A stretch of DNA of 10,760 nt from Tissierellia bacterium. GTDB lineage: Bacteria; Bacillota; Clostridia; Tissierellales; Tepidimicrobiaceae. Positions 1-6,714 of the stretch are shown one piece after another (within the stretch, counting starts at the first letter, position 1; each line of letters begins with the position of its first letter). A model generated the notes under the pieces. It worked only from the letters and a program-made list of their open reading frames with translations. It was not told the origin of the DNA and did not search any database. Location of the stretch: positions 1-10,760 of the forward strand of contig JAAZMG010000008.1 of the NCBI GenBank assembly GCA_012798935.1, given 5' to 3'. The translations under genes were made by a program, and so were the position numbers.

Positions 1-90
1 TCGGACAGGGTGAATAATGGACTGTATAAAAACGTAGAAAAAAGCCAATATGACAGGATATTTGAAGCAGGAGTTAATTATTTTCTTTAA
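1..90 (+). CDS. C-terminal end of an unidentified upstream gene (partial)
   Basis: The frame starting at base 1 is open to a TAA at 88-90 and gives 29 residues ending in DRIFEAGVNYFL. Codon choice is AT-rich, like the genes that follow. The 3' end is the only part in the window, so I cannot name the product. The stop codon falls inside the palindrome at 78-116. The purE start follows 63 bases later on the same strand, so this gene could share a transcript with the purine operon. It could also be a chance open frame, as 29 codons is short. Confidence 0.45.
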   Translation, partial: SDRVNNGLYKNVEKSQYDRIFEAGVNYFL

Positions 91-116
91 TAGGCATTGC
101 CTATTAAAGAAAATAA
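78..116. repeat. 39-base nearly perfect palindrome upstream of purE
   Basis: Bases 78-96 (TTATTTTCTTTAATAGGCA) and 98-116 (TGCCTATTAAAGAAAATAA) are exact reverse complements of 19 bases around one central T. In RNA this gives a long hairpin with a loop of about three bases (ATT) and a GGC/GCC tip. The order is T-tract, GC tip, A-tract, the reverse of an intrinsic terminator, and no U-run follows on either strand. It is therefore not a typical terminator. It could be an RNA-stability or processing hairpin between the upstream gene and purE, a dyad operator, or one copy of a dispersed palindromic repeat. The stop codon of the upstream reading frame (88-90) lies in the left arm. Confidence 0.85.
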
Positions 117-137
117 AATTGTGAATTGTAAATTGTA
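117..137 (+). repeat. Three tandem AATTGTR heptads in the purE leader
   Basis: Immediately after the palindrome, the seven-base unit AATTGTG / AATTGTA / AATTGTA occurs three times head to tail (117-123, 124-130, 131-137). The array lies between the palindrome and the purE ribosome binding site. Similar AATTGT-rich heptad runs are, from my general recollection, common in intergenic DNA of clostridia. Function is unknown. It may be a simple-sequence spacer or a flank of the palindromic element. Confidence 0.7.
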
Positions 138-153
138 TAGGGGGTATTTTATA

Positions 154-633
154 ATGAAAGTTAGTGTTGTTATGGGAAGTATTTCCGATAGAGAAATAGC
201 AGAAAAATCAGTGGAAGTTTTGGAACAATTTGGTGTAGAGGTGGATTTAAGGGTAATCTCTGCCCATAGAACTCCTTTTGAAGCTGCAGATTTTGCCAAA
301 ACAGCTGAAGATTTAGGAACAGAGGTGATTATTGCTATTGCTGGCAAGGCAGCCCATTTAGCTGGTGTTATAGCCGGTATAACTCCCCTTCCAGTAATTG
401 GGCTACCTGTAAAATCATCAACTATGGATGGAATGGATTCCCTACTATCAGTAGTTCAAATGCCAAAGGGAGTACCAGTAGCTACCGTAGCTATAAATGG
501 TGGAGAAAATGCAGGACTTTTAGCAGTTCAAATTTTATCAGTAAAGTATCCAGAATTAAGGGAAAAGTTTAAGGAATATAAGACCCGGCTAAAAAAAGAA
601 GTAGAGGAAATGGATAAAATAGTTAGAAGATAG
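154..633 (+). CDS. purE: PurE, 5-(carboxyamino)imidazole ribonucleotide mutase / AIR carboxylase
   Basis: This 159-residue protein is a complete cytosolic PurE. It forms CAIR, the carboxylated imidazole intermediate of IMP synthesis. Visible family motifs are VMGSISD (residues 6-12), the nucleotide-phosphate loop; SAHRTP, with the conserved His; the segment IAGKAAHLAGV; and DSLLSVVQMPKGVPVATVAI. The ATG at 154 is preferred because AGGGGG lies at 139-144 at good spacing and the protein begins exactly at the family N-terminus. An in-frame ATG at 97 lies inside the palindrome and would add 19 non-homologous residues. Class I mutases usually have GGAAHLPG; here a Lys replaces the second Gly, reminiscent of the AGR motif of class II (direct CO2-using) enzymes. 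No purK is adjacent. The PurE assignment is secure; the class is not. Confidence 0.96.
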   Translation: MKVSVVMGSISDREIAEKSVEVLEQFGVEVDLRVISAHRTPFEAADFAKTAEDLGTEVIIAIAGKAAHLAGVIAGITPLPVIGLPVKSSTMDGMDSLLSVVQMPKGVPVATVAINGGENAGLLAVQILSVKYPELREKFKEYKTRLKKEVEEMDKIVRR

Positions 634-654
634 AAACCGAGAGGATGACATATA

Positions 655-2004
655 TTGAGTGGAATCATTGGAATATATAGTAAAGACCATAGGGATATAT
701 CAAAGATTATGTATTATGGATTATATGCTCTGCAACATAGAGGACAAGAAAGTGCTGGAATTGCAGTAAATAATAATGGATATATAGACTATTATAAGGA
801 TTTAGGATTAGCCTATGAAGTTTTTAGTAAGGAAGTACTAAATAGGTTAAGGGGAAATATAGGTATTGGCCATGTTAGATATAGTAATGAATCAGAAACT
901 ACTACAATAAATGCAGAACCTTTAGTGGTTGGGTACAAGCAAGGAGCTTTAGCTTTAGCCTATGATGGAAGTTTAGTCAACTTTTTAGAATTAAGAGAGG
1001 ATATGCAGGATAAAGGAGTCATATTTCAATCCTCTATTGATACAGAAGTAATAGCCAATTTAATTGCTAGATACCATAAGGATGATATAGAACAGGCTAT
1101 AATCAAGGCGGTAAGAGATATTAAAGGCTCCTATGTATTAGTTATTATGACTAATGATAGACTTATAGGTGTAAGGGATCCTTATGGATTAAAACCTTTA
1201 TGTATTGGAAAGCTTGGTAATGATTATATACTATCTTCTGAAACCTGCGCTTTTGACACTATAGGTGCAAAATTTGTAAGAGATGTAGAACCAGGAGAGA
1301 TGGTAGTTATAATTGATGGAGAAATAAAGTCTGTAAGGACAAAAGAAGCAGAGGCTAAAAATATTTGTTTATTTGAAATAATTTATTTTGCTAGACCTGA
1401 TAGTAAACTAGATGGAAAAAGTATCTATTTATTAAGACGGGAAGCTGGAAGGAATCTTGCTAAGGAATGCCCAGCAGATGGGGATATTGTAATCTCAGCT
1501 CCTGATTCGGGAACTGTAGCGGCTATTGGTTATGCAGAGGAATCGGGGATTCCCTATGATGAAGGCTTGATTAAGAATAGGTATGTAGGCAGAACCTTTA
1601 TACAACCAACTCAAGAGCTGAGAGAACAAGGAGTAAGGATAAAATTAAATGTTTTAAAAGAAAATGTAGAGGGCAAAAGAGTAATCATAGTAGATGACTC
1701 TATAGTTCGAGGAACAACTATGACAAGAATAATAGAAATGCTTAAAAATGCAGGTGCTAAGGAGGTCCATGTGCGAATATCTGCTCCCCCTGTAAAGTAT
1801 CCTTGCCATTTAGGTATGCACACACCTAAAAAGGAAAGCTTAGTAGCTGCTAGTAAAACCGTTGAAGAAATAAAAGAGACTATAGGTGCAGACTCTTTAT
1901 GTTATCTATCTTTAGAAGGACTTTTAGAGGCAGCAGGAAGAGAAGAGATATATTGTACTGGTTGTTTTAGTGGCAATTATCCTGTAGAAAAAGAAAACAA
2001 ATAG
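655..2004 (+). CDS. purF: PurF-type amidophosphoribosyltransferase with a degenerate glutaminase site
   Basis: The 449-residue protein matches the Bacillus-type PurF that makes 5-phosphoribosylamine from PRPP, the committed step of purine synthesis. The C-terminal half is intact: the PRPP loop VIIVDDSIVRGTT (343-355) and the flexible-loop segment GLIKNRYVGRTFIQP are kept. Cys238, Cys384, Cys434 and Cys437 sit where Bacillus PurF binds a 4Fe-4S cluster. The N-terminal Ntn-hydrolase half keeps HRGQESAG, Arg75 and Asp129. However, the Cys nucleophile expected after Met1 is Ser2, the oxyanion Asn of the HNGN motif is Asp104 (AYDGS), and the glutamine-loop Thr is Asn78. Start is TTG with GAGAGG at 639-644; an in-frame TGA at 646-648 rules out an upstream Cys-bearing start. 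It probably uses ammonia directly or a separate glutaminase (inference). Four-base-frame ATG at 645 is out of frame. Confidence 0.93.
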   Translation: MSGIIGIYSKDHRDISKIMYYGLYALQHRGQESAGIAVNNNGYIDYYKDLGLAYEVFSKEVLNRLRGNIGIGHVRYSNESETTTINAEPLVVGYKQGALALAYDGSLVNFLELREDMQDKGVIFQSSIDTEVIANLIARYHKDDIEQAIIKAVRDIKGSYVLVIMTNDRLIGVRDPYGLKPLCIGKLGNDYILSSETCAFDTIGAKFVRDVEPGEMVVIIDGEIKSVRTKEAEAKNICLFEIIYFARPDSKLDGKSIYLLRREAGRNLAKECPADGDIVISAPDSGTVAAIGYAEESGIPYDEGLIKNRYVGRTFIQPTQELREQGVRIKLNVLKENVEGKRVIIVDDSIVRGTTMTRIIEMLKNAGAKEVHVRISAPPVKYPCHLGMHTPKKESLVAASKTVEEIKETIGADSLCYLSLEGLLEAAGREEIYCTGCFSGNYPVEKENK

Positions 2005-2018
2005 AAAGGAGAATTACT

Positions 2019-3053
2019 ATGACTTTAACCTATAAGGATGCAGGGGTAGATAAAGAGGCAGGATATAAAGAGGTTCAATTAATAAAGAATATAATAAAGA
2101 AAACTCATACAAGTGGAGTAATATCGGATATTGGAGGGTTTGCAGGATTATTTCAATTAAATGCTGAAGATTATAAGGAACCTGTATTGGTATCTGGTAC
2201 CGATGGAGTTGGGACAAAGTTAAAAATAGCCTTTATGATGGATAAGCATGACACTATAGGAGAAGACTGTGTAGCTATGTGTGTTAACGATATATTATGT
2301 CAAGGTGCAAAACCTTTGTTCTTTTTAGATTATGTAGCTACAGGAAAGTTAGTTCCAGATAAAATGGCAAAAGTAGTAGAAGGCATTGCTAATGGATGTA
2401 TAAAAGGAGGCTGTGCTTTAATAGGTGGAGAAACAGCAGAGATGCCTGGATTCTACAATGAGGACGAATATGATTTAGCAGGTTTCTGTGTTGGTGTAGT
2501 GGACAAGGAAAAAATAATCGATGGTTCAAAGGTAGAAGAAGGAGATGTTGTTTTAGGACTAACTTCTAGTGGTATTCATAGTAATGGATATTCCCTTGTA
2601 AGAAAAATTGTATTTGAAAAAGAGAATATGGGTGTAGATAAATTTATTCCTGAATTGGGGACCACTATAGGAGAAGAACTACTGAAGCCTACCAGAATAT
2701 ATACAAAGACAGTTTACCCTCTAATAGAAAAATTTAATATAAAGGGTATAGTCCATATAACTGGTGGTGGATTTTATGAAAACATACCGAGAATTGTTCC
2801 TGAGGGATTGACGGCAGTTATAGATACTAAAAAGGTAGATACTCAAGAAATATTTAATCTATTAGCTAAATGGGGAAATATAAACAGAGAAGAAATGTAT
2901 TCTACCTTTAATATGGGTATAGGCATGGTCTTAATAGTTAGTAAAGATGAAGTAGATCAAATATCTAAACAACTAAAAGGGCAAGAAGAAGATTTTGTGT
3001 TATTAGGTGAAATTAAAAAAGGTAAGGAGAAGGTTTTACTATGTCATCAGTAA
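2019..3053 (+). CDS. purM: PurM, phosphoribosylformylglycinamidine cyclo-ligase (AIR synthetase)
   Basis: This 344-residue cytosolic enzyme closes the imidazole ring of AIR from FGAM using ATP. Family motifs in order are GTDGVGTK (60-67), MCVNDILCQGAKPLFFLDY (about 87-105), the glycine-rich GGETAEMPGFY (136-146), SSGIHSNGYSLVR (183-195) and the C-terminal HITGGGFYENIPR. Length is normal for bacterial PurM. The ATG is preceded by AAAGGAG at 2005-2011, 14 bases after the purF stop. Its 3' end overlaps purN by 13 bases, which suggests translational coupling. No missing motif was seen. Confidence 0.97.
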   Translation: MTLTYKDAGVDKEAGYKEVQLIKNIIKKTHTSGVISDIGGFAGLFQLNAEDYKEPVLVSGTDGVGTKLKIAFMMDKHDTIGEDCVAMCVNDILCQGAKPLFFLDYVATGKLVPDKMAKVVEGIANGCIKGGCALIGGETAEMPGFYNEDEYDLAGFCVGVVDKEKIIDGSKVEEGDVVLGLTSSGIHSNGYSLVRKIVFEKENMGVDKFIPELGTTIGEELLKPTRIYTKTVYPLIEKFNIKGIVHITGGGFYENIPRIVPEGLTAVIDTKKVDTQEIFNLLAKWGNINREEMYSTFNMGIGMVLIVSKDEVDQISKQLKGQEEDFVLLGEIKKGKEKVLLCHQ

Positions 3054-3664
3054 ACATAGGGATTTTAATATCTGGTGGTGGAACCAATCTTCAATCTATA
3101 ATAGACAATATAAAGAATGGAAATATAAAGGGAGAAATAAAAATAGTTATATCCAATAGAAAGGATGCCTATGGACTTATAAGAGCTGAAAGATCTGGAA
3201 TAAAGGCCTTATATATAGATAGAAAAGAATTTAACACAGAGAAAGAATATAATGAAAAGATTATGGAAGAATTTGAAAAGCGGAATATAGAATTAGTAGT
3301 TTTGGCTGGTTATTTAAAGGTTTTATCTAGGGGTTTTGTAGAAAAGTATAAGGGACGAATAATAAATATTCATCCTTCTTTGATTCCTAGTTTCTGTGGA
3401 AAAGGATGTTATGGAGAAAAAGTACACCAAATGGTATTAGATTATGGGGTGAAGGTTACGGGAGCTACAGTCCATTTTGTAGATGAGGGAACGGATACAG
3501 GGCCTATTATTCTTCAAAGAGCAGTAGAAGTAAAAGATAAAGATACAGTAAATACCCTTAAGGAAAGAGTATTAGCTGTAGAGCATGAGTTACTTCCAGA
3601 AGCTGTAAAACTTTTTTGTGAAAATAGACTTACTATTGAAGGACGGAAGGTAATTATTAAATAG
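3041..3664 (+). CDS. purN: PurN, phosphoribosylglycinamide formyltransferase (10-formyl-THF dependent)
   Basis: The 207-residue protein transfers a formyl group from 10-formyl-THF to GAR, giving FGAR. The phosphate-binding loop SGGGTNLQS is at 11-19. The catalytic triad of the family can be read as Asn109 and His111 in NIHPSLIPS and Asp152 in the VDEGTDTGP segment, at the same spacing as in E. coli PurN. Length is usual. The gene begins inside the end of purM, with AAGGAG at 3024-3029, so translation is likely coupled. The formyl donor would come from the Fhs enzyme encoded 3 kb downstream. A formate-dependent PurT is not present here. Confidence 0.97.
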   Translation: MSSVNIGILISGGGTNLQSIIDNIKNGNIKGEIKIVISNRKDAYGLIRAERSGIKALYIDRKEFNTEKEYNEKIMEEFEKRNIELVVLAGYLKVLSRGFVEKYKGRIINIHPSLIPSFCGKGCYGEKVHQMVLDYGVKVTGATVHFVDEGTDTGPIILQRAVEVKDKDTVNTLKERVLAVEHELLPEAVKLFCENRLTIEGRKVIIK

Positions 3665-3674
3665 GAGTGATATA

Positions 3675-5207
3675 ATGAAGACAGCATTGATAAGTGTTTA
3701 TGATAAAAGAGGGATTGTTGATTTTTCTCTAGAACTAAGTAAATTAGGTTGGGGAATAATTTCTACTGGGGGAACAAGCAAGATATTAAAGGAAGCAGGA
3801 ATAAAGGTAGTAGATGTATCTGAAATTACCAAATTTCCAGAAATATTAGATGGGAGGGTAAAAACCCTTCATCCAAATATTCATGGAGGACTTCTATATA
3901 AAAGGAATAACAAAGAACATATAAAAGCTGTAAAGGATTTAAATATAAACTCCATAGATATGGTAGTTAACAATTTATATCCTTTTGAAGAAACGGTGAA
4001 AAAAGAAGGGGCAACTCAAGAGGAGATAATAGAGAATATTGATATAGGTGGTCCCTCTATGATAAGAGCAGCAGCCAAAAACTATAAAGATGTAACAGTG
4101 GTAGTAGAACCTTCGGATTATGAAAAGGTATTAGATGAACTTAAATCCAAAGGAGAAACTTCCATAGAGTTAAGACAGTATTTAGCAAGAAAGGTATTTG
4201 AATATACGGCTTACTATGACTCTTTAATATCGAATTATTTTAATAGATTAGAATCCATAGATTTTCCAGAAAAAATTTCACTATCCTTTAAGGACAAAGA
4301 AGAACTAAGATACGGAGAAAATCCTCATCAAAAGGCAGCTTTCTATAAGGAAGTAGATAATTTAGAAGGAACTATTGCAGGGGCCAATAAGCTTCATGGA
4401 AAAGAATTATCTTTCAATAATATTAATGATGGCAATGGAGCATTGGAGATTTTAAAAGAGTTTGAAGAGCCAACTATAGTAGCAGTAAAGCACGCTAATC
4501 CTTGTGGTATAGGTAGTGGAAAAGACTTATTGACGGCCTATAATAAAGCTTATGAATCCGATAAGATATCCATATTTGGTGGGATAATAGCAGCAAATAG
4601 AGAAATAGATGAAGAAGTAGCTAAAAGAATAAATGAAATATTTATTGAAATAGTAATGGCACCTTCCTTTTCTAAGGAAGCATTAAAAGTTTTGACTGCT
4701 AAGAAAAATATTAGAATATTAGAAATCCCTAATATAATGAAAAAAGATTATTCCTCCTATGATATAAAAAAGGTACTTGGTGGAATACTTATACAAGAAA
4801 GAAATACCCAGTTGTTGGGAGAAGAACTAAAAGTAGTTACCAATAGAAAGCCTACAGATAGGGAAATGGAAGATTTAATATTTGGATGGAAAGCAGTAAA
4901 AGGGGTTAAGTCAAATGGTGTATTAATAGTAAAAGACAAGGGAACTATAGGTATAGGTATGGGAGAAGTAAATAGAGTATGGGCGGTAAAGGCAGCTATT
5001 GAAAGAGCTGGAGATAAGGTAAAAGGATCTGTACTAGCTTCTGATGGATTTTTCCCTTTTAAAGATTCAGTGGAAGCCTTAGCAGAGGCAGGAGTAACGG
5101 CTATAATTCAACCTGGTGGTTCCTTAAGAGATGAGGAATCTATTATAGAAGCAGATAAAAATGGTATAGCTATGATATTTACAGGAATGAGACATTTTAA
5201 ACATTAA
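3675..5207 (+). CDS. purH: PurH, bifunctional AICAR transformylase / IMP cyclohydrolase
   Basis: The 510-residue protein carries out the last two steps to IMP. The N-terminal MGS-like cyclohydrolase domain (about 1-195) has STGGTSK (30-36) and DGRVKTLHPNIHGGLL (59-74). The C-terminal transformylase domain has LRYGENPHQKAAFY (211-224), the catalytic Lys272-His273 in VKHANPCGIG, SDGFFPFKDSVE (456-467), IIQPGGSLRDEE and the conserved end FTGMRHFKH. Length is normal. Start ATG has TAGGAG at 3662-3667, overlapping the purN stop, so the two genes are probably coupled. The usual GQ in the GxGxGQxxRV segment reads GE here (residue 431), a small deviation whose effect I cannot judge. Confidence 0.97.
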   Translation: MKTALISVYDKRGIVDFSLELSKLGWGIISTGGTSKILKEAGIKVVDVSEITKFPEILDGRVKTLHPNIHGGLLYKRNNKEHIKAVKDLNINSIDMVVNNLYPFEETVKKEGATQEEIIENIDIGGPSMIRAAAKNYKDVTVVVEPSDYEKVLDELKSKGETSIELRQYLARKVFEYTAYYDSLISNYFNRLESIDFPEKISLSFKDKEELRYGENPHQKAAFYKEVDNLEGTIAGANKLHGKELSFNNINDGNGALEILKEFEEPTIVAVKHANPCGIGSGKDLLTAYNKAYESDKISIFGGIIAANREIDEEVAKRINEIFIEIVMAPSFSKEALKVLTAKKNIRILEIPNIMKKDYSSYDIKKVLGGILIQERNTQLLGEELKVVTNRKPTDREMEDLIFGWKAVKGVKSNGVLIVKDKGTIGIGMGEVNRVWAVKAAIERAGDKVKGSVLASDGFFPFKDSVEALAEAGVTAIIQPGGSLRDEESIIEADKNGIAMIFTGMRHFKH

Positions 5208-5227
5208 GCTTTAGGAGGAGGGCTATC

Positions 5228-6481
5228 ATGAAGGTTTTAGTTATAGGTAGTGGAGGTAGGGAACATGCTTTATGCTGGAAAATAGCAGAAAGTATAAGAG
5301 TATCTAAAGTTTTTTGTGCTCCAGGAAATGGAGGTACACAGGAAGTAGCTGAAAATATTAATATTAATCCACATGAAATAGATAAACTATTGGATTTTGC
5401 CTTAAAGGAATCTATAGATTTAACGGTAGTAGGGCCTGAAGCTCCTTTGGTAGATGGGATAGTAGATAAATTTAATGAAAAAGGACTTAGAATATTTGGA
5501 GTAAATGAAAAAACAGCTAAATTAGAGGGAAGTAAAATCTATGCTAAGGAATTTATGGAGAAGTATGAAATACCTACTGCTAAATATAGAAGATATACTA
5601 ATATAGATAAAGCTATTAAGGGACTAGATGAATTTGATTATCCTTTAGTAATAAAAGCTGATGGTCTTTGTCTAGGTAAAGGTGTAATAATATGTAATAC
5701 AAAAGAAGAAGGAGTAAACACTCTAAAATCTATGATGGAAGATAAAATATTTGGAACTGCAGGAGAAGCTGTAATAATAGAAGAATTCCTAGAAGGTGTA
5801 GAGGCCTCACTTATATGTCTTGTATCTCAGGGGAAATTAATTCCTATGGAAAGTGCTCAGGACTATAAAAAGATATTTGATAATGATCAAGGACCAAACA
5901 CAGGAGGAGTAGGTTGTTTTTCATCAAGTAATTTATTTGATAAGGAACTTGAGAGAAAAATTCAAAAAGAAATATTATCTAAAATTGAAACAGGTTTTGA
6001 ATATGAGTATTTAGACTATAGTGGTGTATTATTTATAGGACTGATGTTAACAAAAGACATGCCAAAGGTTTTAGAATTCAATGTAAGATTTGGAGATCCA
6101 GAAACAGAAGTTTTAATACCACGATTAGAAAACAATATAGTAGATATTCTCCAAAAGACTCTAGATGGGAATTTAAGGGAAGAGGATTTAGTTTGGACAG
6201 ATAAAAAATGTGTTACAGTAGTAGCTACCTCAGAAGGGTATCCAGGAAAGTATGAAAAGGGCAAGGAAATAACTGGATTAAAGGATTTAGATGAGGATAT
6301 TTTATTATTCCATAATGGAACAAAGATAAAAGATGGAAAGGTATATACTAATGGAGGAAGGGTTATTTCAGTAACTGCTTTAGGAGATACATTAGAAGAA
6401 GCTAGGAATAAAATATACAAAAATATTGATAAAATATATTTTGATGGCATGTATTATAGGAGGGATATAGCAAAAATATGA
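5228..6481 (+). CDS. purD: PurD, phosphoribosylamine-glycine ligase (GAR synthetase)
   Basis: This 417-residue ATP-grasp ligase joins glycine to the phosphoribosylamine made by PurF. Motifs in order are IGSGGREHAL (6-15), VVGPEAPLVDG (67-77), the ATP-grasp strand IKADGLCLGKGV (142-153), AQDYKKIFDNDQGPNTGG (210-227) and the metal/ATP segment EFNVRFGDPETE (283-294). Length is standard. The usual GGMGAYSP reads GGVGCFSS here. A very strong site, AGGAGGAGGG at 5213-5222, precedes the ATG by five bases. PurF's product is very unstable, so co-expression of PurD in the same operon is expected. It is the last gene of the operon. Confidence 0.96.
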   Translation: MKVLVIGSGGREHALCWKIAESIRVSKVFCAPGNGGTQEVAENININPHEIDKLLDFALKESIDLTVVGPEAPLVDGIVDKFNEKGLRIFGVNEKTAKLEGSKIYAKEFMEKYEIPTAKYRRYTNIDKAIKGLDEFDYPLVIKADGLCLGKGVIICNTKEEGVNTLKSMMEDKIFGTAGEAVIIEEFLEGVEASLICLVSQGKLIPMESAQDYKKIFDNDQGPNTGGVGCFSSSNLFDKELERKIQKEILSKIETGFEYEYLDYSGVLFIGLMLTKDMPKVLEFNVRFGDPETEVLIPRLENNIVDILQKTLDGNLREEDLVWTDKKCVTVVATSEGYPGKYEKGKEITGLKDLDEDILLFHNGTKIKDGKVYTNGGRVISVTALGDTLEEARNKIYKNIDKIYFDGMYYRRDIAKI

Positions 6482-6505
6482 TAGATTATTTAAAAATCTA
6501 TTTCA
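6480..6505 (+). terminator. Weak terminator-like hairpin at the end of purD
   Basis: ATAGATT (6481-6487) and AATCTAT (6495-6501) form a seven-pair, AU-only stem around a seven-base loop, followed by TT and then C. It overlaps the purD stop codon. The lack of G-C pairs and of a long U-run makes it a poor intrinsic terminator. Some operon transcripts may read through into fhs. Confidence 0.3.
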
Positions 6506-6530
6506 AAAACCCCTATATATTTGATATAAT
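6502..6530 (+). promoter_or_regulatory. Probable sigma-A promoter for fhs
   Basis: TTCAAA at 6502-6507 (4 of 6 to TTGACA) and a perfect TATAAT at 6525-6530 are separated by 17 bases. Transcription would start near 6537 and leave a leader of about 178 bases before fhs. The surrounding DNA is very AT-rich, so chance matches to TATAAT are expected; TTAAAAT at 6566-6572 is an alternative -10 with a poor -35. Confidence 0.45.
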
Positions 6531-6700
6531 ATTATATAATATATGGTATTTATGTTATAACTATGTTAAAATAGTATCAAGCGTATATTATATACTTAAT
6601 CCGAATCTTACTTTAGAAGATAGTATAGGCTAGGATACATACTAATTATATTTAAGGAACACCGCTTTTGTTTTGTAGTCGACAATAAAATTATAATAAT
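6531..6700 (+). other. Long untranslated leader of fhs with small dyads
   Basis: No open gene was found between purD and fhs. The region contains a perfect dyad GTATAT-T-ATATAC (6583-6595) and a second stem TAGTAT (6621-6626) with ATACTA (6639-6644). I compared it by eye with the tetrahydrofolate riboswitch and the purine riboswitch and saw neither. CCGAAT at 6601-6606 resembles half of the Bacillus PurR box but is a single imperfect copy. The role of the leader is open. Confidence 0.35.
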
Positions 6701-6714
6701 GAGGAGGAATACAT

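Noticed and set aside
97..153. N-terminally extended purE starting at ATG 97
   Set aside because: The extension is encoded by the palindrome and heptad repeats, has no ribosome site, and does not resemble PurE. The ATG at 154 has AGGGGG at good spacing.
1..153. Purine (guanine/adenine) riboswitch ahead of the pur operon
   Set aside because: None of the conserved riboswitch core sequences could be found in the 153 bases before purE.
126..155. Promoter TTGTAA-18-TATAAT just before purE
   Set aside because: The -10 box would overlap the purE start codon, so the transcript would begin inside the gene and lose the visible ribosome site.
6016..6450. 144-codon minus-strand frame inside purD
   Set aside because: It is an antisense shadow of a clear PurD coding sequence, with no motif or ribosome site of its own.
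6590..6610. PurR box upstream of fhs
   Set aside because: Only one imperfect CCGAAT half-site is present, without the paired second box known from Bacillus.
6668..6697. Promoter TTGTTT-18-TATAAT next to fhs
   Set aside because: Transcription would start within or after the GAGGAGG ribosome site, leaving no usable leader.
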